Assembly (NCBI GenBank): GCA_031284385.1
Contig: JAISZZ010000012.1
Span: forward strand, 1 to 12,654
DNA: 12,654 bases
Origin: Treponema sp.
GTDB taxonomy: Bacteria > Spirochaetota > Spirochaetia > Treponematales > Breznakiellaceae
Direction of reading: 5' to 3'
The translations under genes and the position numbers were made by a program. The notes under the pieces are model-generated. The model saw only the letters and a list, made by a program, of their open reading frames with translations. It ran no database searches and was not told where the DNA came from. Shown piece after piece: positions 1-8,621 of the stretch; positions within the stretch are counted from its first letter, which is position 1, and each line of letters starts with the position of its first letter.

Positions 1-3000
1 TTAACTTTTATAACGCTGGCAGTTTTTATACTGGTTTTTTCCGCGCCGTCGATTACTTCCGTCCGTTCATAATTATCGTATATATAATTATTTACGCCGC
101 GTTGTTGTACGCGCTTCCACTCCTCGCGGATAAGCTCAATGTTGATAATACCCGCGTCATCACCCCTGCTCAAAAACTGAGTCTTGCTATCAAGTTTTTT
201 ACCGGACGTATTCACCGTTATATAGTTGAATGAAAGTTCATCTCCAGCCTTAGCGAAACCGCGTGACGCAGGACGCTCTATCCCGATATAAAACAGCGCA
301 GGGTGAACGGTTACAGATTGCGCCGATGATATTTCCTGATTACTAATGTCGGTAACGGAAGCCTCTACGGAATAGGCATAGGCCGCGCCGGAAACGGAAT
401 CGCCTGAAGTAGTTTTTTGCGAAAGTGCGGCATTGCCGTCTGCGGACAACACCCCGTTTGAAGAAGCAATATAACGCTTACCGTCATAAACATTGCGCGG
501 CCCAAAAACAAAACCTTTTGTTTCCGCCGTATTCGGATAGAATCCGCTTAATTGCCGCGACCACGAAGCCCGCCATTCCGCGCCCGCAAGATTTCCGCCG
601 GACAGGTAAGAGGCTTGCAGTGTCAAATTTATGTCATCGCCGGATACTATGTCCATGGCGGGGGCGCTGATTGAAGCCTGAAATTTTAAGCGTTCAAAGT
701 AGGCTATCGTTATGGGAATATCGGCGCACACGCTGCCGCCATTTCTTTTGTAACGCAGGCGGTATTGGCCGGGCGTAAAATCTTCGCCCAGTTTGACGCT
801 GCCGTAATAACCGCCCGACTCACTTGTTACGCCGTCAAGCGACACGACTGTTTCCCCGCCGTAACTGTCTTCCGCCAGTTCTACCGTGTAAGCGCCGCTG
901 TATATCGCGTACATTCCCAGAATGAGCGATCTGTCAACGCCCCGGAATGTCAGCGTCTCTCCGGGTTTGTACAATCCGCGGTCAGAAAACATAAATGTTA
1001 CAGGCATAGCGCGGTCTGCGTATTCCGGCTGGACCTTATAAATATCAAAACGCCACGAGTTATGCGAAGAAGGCTGAAATACGGCACGGTCGCCATCTTT
1101 TTCGGCGAACACAAAAGGTATACTGCGCTGGTAAGAATTTTCCATCTTGATGTTTCTTAACATTCCGGCGGACATTTCCAAAACCGCCAGCCCGTTTTCA
1201 TCTGTAAGCGATTCGGCAAAAGATTCCGCGCCTGATATGTTTTCAAAATCTTTTATTACGCCGGGCGCTATCAGTTTAACAACAGCGCCTTCGACAGGTT
1301 TTCCGGTAGAAAGCGATGTTGCCATTACTACGGCTTTGTTAAACGCATAACGAACGGTAATTCCTAAATCCGTTACCTGCAAATTGAGATAATTTTTTTC
1401 ACTGCTTGTTTTTGGGTTTCCTGTTTTTGGGTCAACGCCTCTTTGAAGGAGGTTTATATCCGCGTTAAACGAAACAAACCCTCTGCCTTCCACGTTCAAG
1501 TACGGACGCAGGTCTATTTCTTCAAAATACCGGAAATTCTTTTCAAAATTTTTCAAATAAATGATATTTGATTTTTGAGCCGCCGCACTGTACGGATTAT
1601 TTTTTTGTTCAAGTTTATAAAAAGATTTCTCCGCTATATTTTTATATTCAAATAACAGCCGCGGCTCAAACTGCGCCTCCAGCATACTATCGCCGTAATC
1701 CAAAAACGTAACGGATCCTACGGGCATAGGTTCGGGCGGCATTGTAATTTCAGTTTCATAACGTTTTGCCAAACGCCTTCCATACACATCTTCCGCGCCC
1801 GTATCAACAATTATTTTGAATTTTTCGTTAAAATCGAGTGGAAGATTAAATATGCGCGCAGTATTTCCCCAGACTTCGATATTCTCTTTTGTAAGCGACA
1901 TTGCGGGCTCCGTATGAATCGCACCGGCTGCCGCGCTTTCGTTCAGGCGGGCTGAAAATTCAATGTCGAATAAATTAAGATATTTTCCCCATGGCGATAA
2001 GCGCATAATTTCATTTACAACAAATGGTATTGGCGTATTAAATGACAAAACCTGATCTTCCGCCGTTCCCAAAGTTCCGCCGCCTGATTTCGCGCCCTGT
2101 TTAAGGATAATATCTACCCGCGTATCGAATTCAATATCATCCATCAATGACGCAAGCAGGCGGCTCTCGTCAATCTGCGTTAACTCAAAATTTTTTTCGC
2201 CGCCGGCGCCGGAAGTTACCGCTATATAATTTTTTATATCATCCGCTTTTACCGGATAGTTAAAATTGATTGTTATTTTTTTCGCGGCGGCGGGCGGCAC
2301 TCCGTCATTTGAAAACCGTAAACCTGTTTCTTTTTTGAATTCGGCTCCCGCTTCGATTGACTTCATTGACAAACGTTCTGTCTCAAAACTAAAGCGCGTC
2401 TGTCCCTCGATTTTTATACCGTAAACCGACTCCGCATCAGGCGATACGGTAATTGTGTATATCTGCTGACTCTGACAGGGCTCGTCCCCTTCAAAACTGA
2501 GGAAGGATGCCCCGTACCAGCGGAAACTACCTTTCAACGGCGGCTCTATGCTGACAAGCGGCGAAGCGCTGGATGCGCCAAGCGCAGCGAGCGGAACCAC
2601 AGGCTGCGAAAATATTACATATATCGAGGGACGCTGAACGGCGGACGACAGAAATTTTTGCGGGCCCCAGTCAACAACGGTGAACGGCCCCGCGTTAGAC
2701 GGCGGCGGTATCCGTCCGGCTGACTCAGATGCTGTCTTTACAGGCATTGGCGCATACACTGTTTTGTAATCGCTGAGTTTTCGCAGGCCGGGAATAACTT
2801 CCACTGTAGATACGGACGCGGAAACTCCGCTCGATACTGCCGTTTCAAACATTTCGGCGGGCTGTTCCGGCTCCGGTTTTTCGCTCCGGTAATCAAGTGT
2901 AAAGGCTCGCCTTAACGCCTCATCGTTGGCGTAACTATAGCCGTACTTATTTCCCTCATCCGCCATGATAAGATTTTTTTCATCAACCGGACCGCTGGGC

Positions 3001-3101
3001 ACTGCTTTACCGGCGGGGGTATTTTTTTGACAGGAAAAAAAACCTGTAACGATGCCTGCCGCGATAACGGCGCATAGTATTTTTCTAAACGCAAAATTCA
3101 T
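1..3101 (-). CDS. Alpha-2-macroglobulin family lipoprotein (3' end beyond window)
   Basis: The frame opens at the ATG at 3101 and stays open to the left edge, about 1033 codons with no stop. The family usually runs to roughly 1600-2000 residues, so the C-terminal part, including any thioester domain, is missing here. Seen: a signal peptide with a charged start and hydrophobic core ending in lipobox FFSC, so Cys24 would be lipidated; an Ig-like domain at about 150-240 (RPSIYVIFSQPVVPLAALG near 157) typical of bacterial members; and the MG2-type hallmark DRGLYKPGE at 707-715 with TFRG after it. Known: bacterial A2Ms trap proteases by a bait region, often with a CxEQ thioester, and protect the periplasm; many sit beside pbpC. 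Inferred: an envelope-anchored protease inhibitor. The start overlaps the aldolase stop as ATGA, implying coupled translation. The family call is firm; thioester chemistry cannot be judged. Confidence 0.9.
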   Translation of the reverse strand, partial: MNFAFRKILCAVIAAGIVTGFFSCQKNTPAGKAVPSGPVDEKNLIMADEGNKYGYSYANDEALRRAFTLDYRSEKPEPEQPAEMFETAVSSGVSASVSTVEVIPGLRKLSDYKTVYAPMPVKTASESAGRIPPPSNAGPFTVVDWGPQKFLSSAVQRPSIYVIFSQPVVPLAALGASSASPLVSIEPPLKGSFRWYGASFLSFEGDEPCQSQQIYTITVSPDAESVYGIKIEGQTRFSFETERLSMKSIEAGAEFKKETGLRFSNDGVPPAAAKKITINFNYPVKADDIKNYIAVTSGAGGEKNFELTQIDESRLLASLMDDIEFDTRVDIILKQGAKSGGGTLGTAEDQVLSFNTPIPFVVNEIMRLSPWGKYLNLFDIEFSARLNESAAAGAIHTEPAMSLTKENIEVWGNTARIFNLPLDFNEKFKIIVDTGAEDVYGRRLAKRYETEITMPPEPMPVGSVTFLDYGDSMLEAQFEPRLLFEYKNIAEKSFYKLEQKNNPYSAAAQKSNIIYLKNFEKNFRYFEEIDLRPYLNVEGRGFVSFNADINLLQRGVDPKTGNPKTSSEKNYLNLQVTDLGITVRYAFNKAVVMATSLSTGKPVEGAVVKLIAPGVIKDFENISGAESFAESLTDENGLAVLEMSAGMLRNIKMENSYQRSIPFVFAEKDGDRAVFQPSSHNSWRFDIYKVQPEYADRAMPVTFMFSDRGLYKPGETLTFRGVDRSLILGMYAIYSGAYTVELAEDSYGGETVVSLDGVTSESGGYYGSVKLGEDFTPGQYRLRYKRNGGSVCADIPITIAYFERLKFQASISAPAMDIVSGDDINLTLQASYLSGGNLAGAEWRASWSRQLSGFYPNTAETKGFVFGPRNVYDGKRYIASSNGVLSADGNAALSQKTTSGDSVSGAAYAYSVEASVTDISNQEISSAQSVTVHPALFYIGIERPASRGFAKAGDELSFNYITVNTSGKKLDSKTQFLSRGDDAGIINIELIREEWKRVQQRGVNNYIYDNYERTEVIDGAEKTSIKTASVIKV

Positions 3102-3736
3102 GACTTACCATAGCGGTTGCAGGCAAAGTCACGCATATAATCTATTTGTTCTTTTTTCAAAAATTTAGGCTGGCCTATAGCGCGCGCCTGCGCGTAGATT
3201 TGCGCCGTCATTTCCAACACTTTCGCTGCGCGGAAAGCGGCGTTCATGTCCGCACCCACGCTTACCGCCCCGTGATTCGCGAGCAAACAGGCATAACCCG
3301 TATCCCCAAGCGCCTCCACGCAGGCGGCGGCAAGTTCCACTGTACCCGGCAATTCGTAACGGGCGCAGCGTGTTTCCCCGCCCAAAATCTGCGCCGCCTC
3401 GTCTATTACCGCCGGAATCGATTCCCGCAGCACAGCAAAAATTTGCGAGTATACCGGGTGGGTGTGAACAACGGCGTTTATTTCAGGACGCGCGCGGTAT
3501 ATGGCAAGATGTAATTCAAATTCAACTGTCGGCCTGCGCCTGCCTTCCAGAATAGTTCCATCAATTTTGGCGGATATAATATCATCTTCACAAATAATAT
3601 CGTAACTCATCGCGCTGGGCGTAAGATAAATAATGCCCGTCTCCTTGTCTCTCGCGCTTATATTACCCCATGTTTCCACAGTAAGCCCTGAATTGATCAT
3701 TCGCTTTCCAGAATCAACTATCAGTTTCTTATACAT
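3098..3736 (-). CDS. Class II aldolase/adducin family protein (FucA-like sugar-phosphate aldolase)
   Basis: 212 residues, the normal length for single-domain class II aldolases such as L-fuculose-phosphate aldolase. The zinc ligands are visible: His91 and His93 in VVHTHP and His155 in LLANHGAV. Glu72 in RPTVEFELH sits where the catalytic Glu73 of E. coli FucA lies. NISARD (25-30) and LTPSAMSYD (38-46) match the phosphate-binding N-terminal motifs. The family cleaves or forms ketose 1-phosphates to DHAP plus an aldehyde; relatives are ribulose-5-P epimerase (AraD) and methylthioribulose-1-P dehydratase (MtnB), and the substrate cannot be told from sequence. The ATG is preceded by GGAG with 6-nt spacing and lies 14 nt after the kinase stop. 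The stop TGA overlaps the next gene's ATG. No sugar kinase, isomerase or transporter gene is nearby, so the pathway is unclear. Confidence 0.9.
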   Translation of the reverse strand: MYKKLIVDSGKRMINSGLTVETWGNISARDKETGIIYLTPSAMSYDIICEDDIISAKIDGTILEGRRRPTVEFELHLAIYRARPEINAVVHTHPVYSQIFAVLRESIPAVIDEAAQILGGETRCARYELPGTVELAAACVEALGDTGYACLLANHGAVSVGADMNAAFRAAKVLEMTAQIYAQARAIGQPKFLKKEQIDYMRDFACNRYGKS

Positions 3737-3750
3737 TTTGTTCTCCGATC

Positions 3751-4974
3751 TTATAAAACGTAATCAATATCTTCATAACTTAGCAAACGGTTTTCTTTAC
3801 GCGGCAGCGGTAATTTAATTGTAAAGCTCGCGCCCTGTCCTTCTTTTGAAACTACGCTTATATCGCCTGAATGTTCGCGGATAATTTTAAATACCAAAGT
3901 CAAACCAAGCCCCGAACCCTTTATTTTTGTAGTAAAATATGGCTCAAATATTTTCTCTTTGTCCACTTCTTTAATGCCCGGCCCCGTATCGCTTATCGTT
4001 ATGGCGACATCTTGATCATCCAGCTTTGCGCTTATCGTAAGCTCGCCGCCTGAATCCGGCATCGCTTCTATGGAGTTTTTGATAAGATTTAACAGCGCCT
4101 GTTTTATAAGCCTCTCGTCTACTTCAATTATTGGCATATTTTCTTCAAGTATCAGTTTATAGTTTATTTTTGCCTCTTTTAATTCATAATGAATGAATCT
4201 AACAACATCTTTTATCAATTTATTTATATCTGATTTTACAGGAAGTATTTCCATTGGGCGCAGCGCAAATAAAAAATCTACCACTATTTTATTTAACCGT
4301 TGTATTTCCTCGTTTACTGTCGTAATATATTTATTGAATTTTGAATATGAAACAGAAGCAATATCTTTTGTATCTGTATATTTTCCTTGTTTTCCGTTTT
4401 TCATCGCATTATTCAATAATTTTTGCATTAACTGAACATGAATTGACAACGAACCAAGCGGATTCTTTATTTCGTGCGCGACACCTGCCGCGACTGTTGT
4501 AAGACTCGCCAGATTTTCCACCTGACGAAGCCTGACTTCACGCCGGCGTTTTTCGGTAATATCTTCAACCGTTATAAGTGAGCCCGCTACATGACCTCTG
4601 TCCACAAGCGGCAAAACGCAGACATTGAGCAGACGTTCCGTGCCTTTTTCATTTGTAAGAAATTCCCTGTCATCTATACGGTAGCCCAAGTTCAGCGTTT
4701 CCTGCAAAAAATTACTTATTTCCCTGTTGCGTATCAACGCCCATACAACTTCCGAACCCTCCACCCATACATCAATCTGCAGCAAACGTTCCGCGTGGGG
4801 ATTTGTTAAAATAAGAGTATTCCGCGCATCACATACGAGCAATCCTTTTGCGACTGAAACCAGCACCTCTCTGAAAGTGTCCAATTCATTCGCGGCGGCG
4901 GCAAGAATTTCCCGTAATTGATCGTGCGTAAGCCTGTCAAATTTTTTTAGTGCGCTGCGTACAAAATTTTTCAT
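3751..4974 (-). CDS. Soluble PAS-domain sensor histidine kinase (NtrB/AtoS/Hk2-like)
   Basis: 407 residues with no membrane segment, so a cytoplasmic kinase. Order: an N-terminal helix (1-35), a PAS-like sensor domain (about 36-145, ending in the VEDITEKR motif), a HisKA dimerisation domain with H-box AAGVAHEIKNPLG (His167 is the phospho-acceptor), then an HATPase_c domain with N-box LLNLIKNSIEA (Asn300), G1 box DTGPG (329-333), F-box FEPYFTTK (343-350) and G2 GSGLGL (353-358). All catalytic boxes are intact. The H-box type is that of kinases which phosphorylate NtrC-family, sigma54-dependent regulators. Its start overlaps the holB stop as ATGA, with GGAG only 2 nt before the ATG. In Borrelia and T. 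pallidum, as I recall, the kinase at this locus is next to its regulator (Rrp2/AtoC); here an aldolase follows and no receiver-domain gene lies in the window. Confidence 0.95.
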   Translation of the reverse strand: MKNFVRSALKKFDRLTHDQLREILAAAANELDTFREVLVSVAKGLLVCDARNTLILTNPHAERLLQIDVWVEGSEVVWALIRNREISNFLQETLNLGYRIDDREFLTNEKGTERLLNVCVLPLVDRGHVAGSLITVEDITEKRRREVRLRQVENLASLTTVAAGVAHEIKNPLGSLSIHVQLMQKLLNNAMKNGKQGKYTDTKDIASVSYSKFNKYITTVNEEIQRLNKIVVDFLFALRPMEILPVKSDINKLIKDVVRFIHYELKEAKINYKLILEENMPIIEVDERLIKQALLNLIKNSIEAMPDSGGELTISAKLDDQDVAITISDTGPGIKEVDKEKIFEPYFTTKIKGSGLGLTLVFKIIREHSGDISVVSKEGQGASFTIKLPLPRKENRLLSYEDIDYVL

Positions 4975-6353
4975 AACTCCGCCAAACTGTATGCCAGCGA
5001 TCCGGACAAATTCTCCAGTGCTAACGCCGGATTCTGATTAAAAATATCGACTGCCGTCCGCGCTTCACCGGCATACTTTAACAGAGTACGCGCATACACA
5101 GCGCAGACCACGTCCGCCTTTACATCCGCCTTTTCCGCCTTTATTGAGAAAAGCGACTCCGACAGACATCTGCACAGCAGCCCCAAAAAAATGGTAAACA
5201 CGCCGCGGCCTTCAAACTTGCCTACTGCTGACAATACGGCGGTGCATAGATTTTTTACATTTAATGCGGCCTTTCCGAGTCCGGCTGCTTCCGCTATGGG
5301 AACGCAGTGTTTCTCTATCGCAGCAAGCGCGGATGGCATTTTCTCATCTGGAATCCCCCTGTCCCGCAAAATTATTTTAACGTGCGCCGCTGTCGAAATC
5401 CAAAAAAATGCCGAAACAGGATAAATAACATTTTTTGGCACAGGCAAAAATTTGTCGAGATACGCGGTAATGCCGTTTTCCATTTTGTCATGAGTGGAGA
5501 CTGTAAATTCAGTATCTTTAAATATACGCCGCACAACTTCAGCTTCCGCCGCTTTTTCACGCCGAGCAAAACCATAAGGCCGCAGCCGTGAAAGTATTGT
5601 CGGCAGCAATGCTTCCGGCTTGGAAGAACATAAAATTATCGCGCAAGTTTCAGGCGGTTCTTCCAAAATTTTTAAAAGCGAATTACGCGCCGCATCCTGC
5701 ATACGATCCGCATTTTCTATAATCAGCAATTTTCGTTTGCCAGAAGGAGCCATGCGCAGCCAGTATGCCGCGCCGCGAATATGTGAAACCGGAATTGTGT
5801 CCGCGATACCTTCCGCCTCAAGTTTTTGCGTATGCTTCAGCGCCGCATCGCAAAGTTTAGAAAATTTTTCAGAATTTCTGTCCGGACTTTCAGCCAGAAG
5901 TTTCAATTCCTCCCTAATTTCCTCCATAATTCCATTTATTGTTTCCAGCAAACTGTTCAATTTTGTTATTTTTGGATCGTCCGCCCAAAGCACCGGCGAA
6001 AACCGCATCAACAATTTACGAATCGAGCGTACAAACAATTTATATGTGGGATCGGACGAAGCGTTCCGCTGAAACGCTGAGCAGGCCGCGGCAATTTCGG
6101 CGGAAAATGCGCGCGGTCCCATCGCGATAAGATCATCATGTGAAAGATCACGATGGTGACTACAGGCGATACAGCCGCAATTCCACGGCGCGTTTGTCTC
6201 TTTACAGGAAAAGGCGCGGCCAATCTCAAGCGCTACCGTACTTTTGCCGGATGCCGGATGCCCCGCAAAAAGCATCGACGGCGCCAATACATTATTCGCT
6301 ATATCCGCCCGCAGACGCTCGACTACCGGCTGTCCTATTATATTTTCAAACAA
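4971..6353 (-). CDS. holB: DNA polymerase III clamp-loader delta'-like AAA+ protein
   Basis: 460 residues, longer than the usual 300-350 for delta'. The N-terminus (FENIIGQPVVERL) is typical of DnaX/HolB. Walker A GHPASGKST (31-39) is intact. Four cysteines at 50, 59, 61 and 64 match the zinc module of delta' and DnaX. The region around 203-235 (KRKLLIIENADRM, then NSLLKILEEPP) is the degenerate Walker B and following helix of delta'. Sensor-1 and the SRC motif follow, with SRC changed to SRL at 255-257. About 100 residues (roughly 83-185), partly coiled-coil-like (LLETINGIMEEIREELKLL), are inserted between the zinc module and Walker B. Role: the clamp-loader subunit that helps load the beta clamp. 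The start is TTG, directly abutting the cvpA stop, chosen because GGAGAG lies 7 nt upstream. DnaX is the alternative, but the degenerate Walker B and lone C-terminal domain favour delta'. Confidence 0.85.
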   Translation of the reverse strand: MFENIIGQPVVERLRADIANNVLAPSMLFAGHPASGKSTVALEIGRAFSCKETNAPWNCGCIACSHHRDLSHDDLIAMGPRAFSAEIAAACSAFQRNASSDPTYKLFVRSIRKLLMRFSPVLWADDPKITKLNSLLETINGIMEEIREELKLLAESPDRNSEKFSKLCDAALKHTQKLEAEGIADTIPVSHIRGAAYWLRMAPSGKRKLLIIENADRMQDAARNSLLKILEEPPETCAIILCSSKPEALLPTILSRLRPYGFARREKAAEAEVVRRIFKDTEFTVSTHDKMENGITAYLDKFLPVPKNVIYPVSAFFWISTAAHVKIILRDRGIPDEKMPSALAAIEKHCVPIAEAAGLGKAALNVKNLCTAVLSAVGKFEGRGVFTIFLGLLCRCLSESLFSIKAEKADVKADVVCAVYARTLLKYAGEARTAVDIFNQNPALALENLSGSLAYSLAEL

Positions 6354-6366
6354 TTATTTTCTCTCC
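6354..6366 (-). promoter_or_regulatory. Ribosome binding site that fixes the TTG start of holB
   Basis: GGAGAG (6366-6361, minus strand) lies 7 nt before the TTG at 6353. It is inside the last codons of cvpA, whose TAA touches the TTG. No ATG or GTG with better spacing is seen, and the TTG gives the expected MFENIIGQ N-terminus. Confidence 0.7.
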
Positions 6367-6884
6367 ATACCGGCAGGCGGCGTAATAATCAAGAGCGCGT
6401 CTTTGGGCCGCTCAACCGTTTCTTTTATAAACTTGATATTGCTGGACAAAAAATGATTATAGATACTGTCTTTTAGAATATTATCTTTGCTGAATAACGG
6501 CTGAACATTTATAATAAATAAAATCAGTGCCGCCGCAAACAAACCTTCCAGAGCGCCAAACAGCGCTCCCAAAAAATGATCCAGCCCTCCAAGTTTTATT
6601 CTTTGAACAATATCTTTCAATATGAAACTAATTATTTTTACGACAATAAACACAATCAAAAATAATATAATAAACGCCAAAATCTCAGGCAGTATTTTTA
6701 CATTTTGAAGCATTTTTGTTCGTATGAACGCCGCGCCGGAATGGTAAAAGTTGACAGCGGCCAGCAGTCCGAATATGAGCCAGGCGACTCCAAAGACTTC
6801 CTCTACAAAACCGCGCAGCGCGGAACGAACAACAATTATAAAAACTAATACCGTAAAAACAATATCAATAGGCGCGTAAGTCAT
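6354..6884 (-). CDS. cvpA: CvpA family inner-membrane protein
   Basis: 176 residues with four hydrophobic segments at about 4-19, 27-46, 66-88 and 103-126, then a soluble tail, which is the CvpA/colicin V production fold. Family signatures are RSALRGFVEEVFG (20-32), where a charged loop links helices 1 and 2, and the small-residue-rich LDHFLGALFGALEGLF (101-116) in helix 4. The family is named for a role in colicin V export in E. coli; its biochemical role remains uncertain, with links to envelope homeostasis. The ATG has a strong ribosome site, AAAGGAG with 8-nt spacing, that lies within and just past the murG stop codon. The gene sits 5 nt after murG and directly abuts holB. As I recall it, cvpA next to murG is conserved in spirochetes. 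Confidence 0.92.
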   Translation of the reverse strand: MTYAPIDIVFTVLVFIIVVRSALRGFVEEVFGVAWLIFGLLAAVNFYHSGAAFIRTKMLQNVKILPEILAFIILFLIVFIVVKIISFILKDIVQRIKLGGLDHFLGALFGALEGLFAAALILFIINVQPLFSKDNILKDSIYNHFLSSNIKFIKETVERPKDALLIITPPAGMERK

Positions 6885-6889
6885 CGCGT

Positions 6890-7984
6890 TTACTCCTTTA
6901 AAATTTCTTCCACAATGCGCCGCGCCACTATGGGAGCGCCGCGCATCGTTCCAATCTGCGCTGACGCGGCGGCCATAGCCGTTAAACGCCCGTCGTCCTC
7001 CGACAAATCTTTCAACGCCGCTAACAGTTCCGGCGGGGACGGATGTATGAGCATCCGCGCCGCGTTCTTATCCACAAAAAATTTAGCGTTCTCCACCTGA
7101 TCACCGCGGGTTGCGGAGCCGCTTAACGGAATGAGTATCATAGGTTTACCGGCGGCAGCACATTCCCAAACCGTCCCCGCCCCGGCCCTGCCCAGCACAA
7201 GCGCCGCCGCCGCAAGCACATCCGGCATCTCCTCTTTAATGTAAGGCAGCCTTATATAACGCGGCAGGCGTTTTTCTTCAACATTTGGCCCCGCCTGATG
7301 AACAACAAAAAAGAAGTGGGTCAACTCATCAAGGCAGGAGTCTACCAGGCCGTTCAATTCCGCCGCGCCCTGACTCCCGCCCAGAACGAGCAGTATTCTT
7401 TCACCCGCCGGAATTTGCAAAAATAAACACCCCGCTTCCGGATTCGCGGCATAAAATTCAGCGCGCACCGGATTTCCGCTCACAATAATTTTGCTCAAAT
7501 ATTTTTTGTTAAAAAACTCAGCCGTTTGTTCATAGCTTGTAAAAATTTTTTTTGCAAAGTAAGCGTTAATTTTTGTCGCAAGGCCCGGACTAAAATCAGA
7601 TTCATGGGTAAACACAGGAATACGCAGCATGAAAGCGGCGGCAGCCGGCGGGACGCTTACAAAACCACCTTTTGAAAAAAGCAGTGCGGGCTTGTATTTT
7701 TTTAACAACAGAAGCGACGAAATAATTCCGCCTATAATCCTAAAAATATCGGTAAAATTCCTGAATGAGATATACCGCCGCAATTTTCCGCTGCTAATTT
7801 CAACGAATTGTATTCCAGCGCCTTCAACAATAACGCGGTCTGCCTTGTTTTTTGAACCGATCCACATCACACGGCACTCGCAAATTTCCCGCAGCGCCGA
7901 GGCAGCGGCAAGCCCCGGATAAATATGCCCGCCTGTCCCGCCTCCGGTAAATACGATTAAGCTATCCAAAAATTTACCCTTCAT
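6890..7984 (-). CDS. murG: UDP-GlcNAc:lipid I N-acetylglucosaminyltransferase MurG
   Basis: 364 residues, the usual MurG size. It transfers GlcNAc from UDP-GlcNAc to lipid I to make lipid II on the cytoplasmic face of the inner membrane, the last intracellular step of peptidoglycan synthesis. Visible GT28 motifs: the glycine-rich loop GGGTGGHIYPG (14-24, His20 being the conserved histidine), HESDFSPGLATK (127-138, the acceptor-side helix), SGNPVR (169-174), GGSQGA (202-207), and the UDP-binding GRAGAGTVWECAAAGKP (265-281, Glu274) with DQ at 295-296. The annotated ATG overlaps the preceding gene by 11 nt and has GAAGG touching the start codon. A TTG at 7969 has AAGGG 7 nt upstream and would give the N-terminus DSLIVFTGGG, closer to other MurGs, so it may be the true start. 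All catalytic regions are intact either way. Confidence 0.97.
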   Translation of the reverse strand: MKGKFLDSLIVFTGGGTGGHIYPGLAAASALREICECRVMWIGSKNKADRVIVEGAGIQFVEISSGKLRRYISFRNFTDIFRIIGGIISSLLLLKKYKPALLFSKGGFVSVPPAAAAFMLRIPVFTHESDFSPGLATKINAYFAKKIFTSYEQTAEFFNKKYLSKIIVSGNPVRAEFYAANPEAGCLFLQIPAGERILLVLGGSQGAAELNGLVDSCLDELTHFFFVVHQAGPNVEEKRLPRYIRLPYIKEEMPDVLAAAALVLGRAGAGTVWECAAAGKPMILIPLSGSATRGDQVENAKFFVDKNAARMLIHPSPPELLAALKDLSEDDGRLTAMAAASAQIGTMRGAPIVARRIVEEILKE

Positions 7985-8615
7985 CCTTCAGCTCTTTAAG
8001 GCGGTTTATACAAATATCACAGGCTACAGCAGTATCTTCCGCGCTGAACGCGGCGGGAAAATTATCATCAAAAAGAATTTGAGACTTTGACGGAAAATCC
8101 TCGTCTCCTTCCCAAATTATTATGCTGATAAATATACCGTTAAAAAATTCAAAGCGCCAGGCACATTCCTTGCCGGAAAGTTTTTTGGCATTTAATTTTT
8201 CATGTTTTTCAAAAATTTCAGAAAACGCCTGAGTGTCCTTCCCGAAAATACGCTCAACACGCTTTAAACAGCGCCCCTCAAAATTTTTAAAATATAGACT
8301 GCCCCACGGAATATCACTGTACGAAAGCTGTCCGCCTTCAAACGCGGCCAATCTTCCATCGCAAAGATAGCGCAGCGCTAGAACACGAATACTTTCGTCA
8401 ACTACAGGACTCTCCGTATCCGCCTCGTATAACTCAAATTGAGGAAACGCCGCACGATAGTTCTTATCCATCAGTTTAAACGAAAAAAACCGTCCGTCAA
8501 ACGGCAGATTGCACCGCGCCGAAATTTCGCCTGAATCAAGATCCTTGTACCGTGCGGAATAATGCGCGTCCGCTTTATCTTTCCAATCTTTCCGGTATTC
8601 GTTTGGCTGCGGCAT
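7974..8615 (-). CDS. DUF3786-like protein of unknown function
   Basis: 213 residues, soluble, no signal peptide. I recognise the pattern of the uncharacterised DUF3786 family: an N-terminal helix with repeated acidic/Tyr positions, FDGRFFSFKLMDKNYR (39-54), a central WGSLYFKNFEGRCLKRV (103-119) and the C-terminal WEGDEDFPSKSQILFDDN stretch (about 168-185) followed by AEDTAVACDICINRLK. No catalytic motif can be named. It is the first gene of the murG operon and its TAA lies inside murG's first codons, 11 nt past the annotated murG ATG, so translation is probably coupled. No Shine-Dalgarno precedes its ATG; a promoter places the transcription start at the ATG itself. No Met occurs between codon 1 and Met48, so this start is favoured. 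The DUF call is from memory of the family pattern. Confidence 0.85.
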   Translation of the reverse strand: MPQPNEYRKDWKDKADAHYSARYKDLDSGEISARCNLPFDGRFFSFKLMDKNYRAAFPQFELYEADTESPVVDESIRVLALRYLCDGRLAAFEGGQLSYSDIPWGSLYFKNFEGRCLKRVERIFGKDTQAFSEIFEKHEKLNAKKLSGKECAWRFEFFNGIFISIIIWEGDEDFPSKSQILFDDNFPAAFSAEDTAVACDICINRLKELKDEG

Positions 8616-8621
8616 AGCATG

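Noticed and set aside
425..1350. Three plus-strand open frames of 67-131 codons
   Set aside because: They lie antisense to the alpha-2-macroglobulin gene, show no recognisable domain, and are shadows of its open frame.
2912..3094. Short minus-strand frame of 60 codons near the alpha-2-macroglobulin start
   Set aside because: It is out of frame with the lipoprotein signal peptide and MG domains that read cleanly from 3101.
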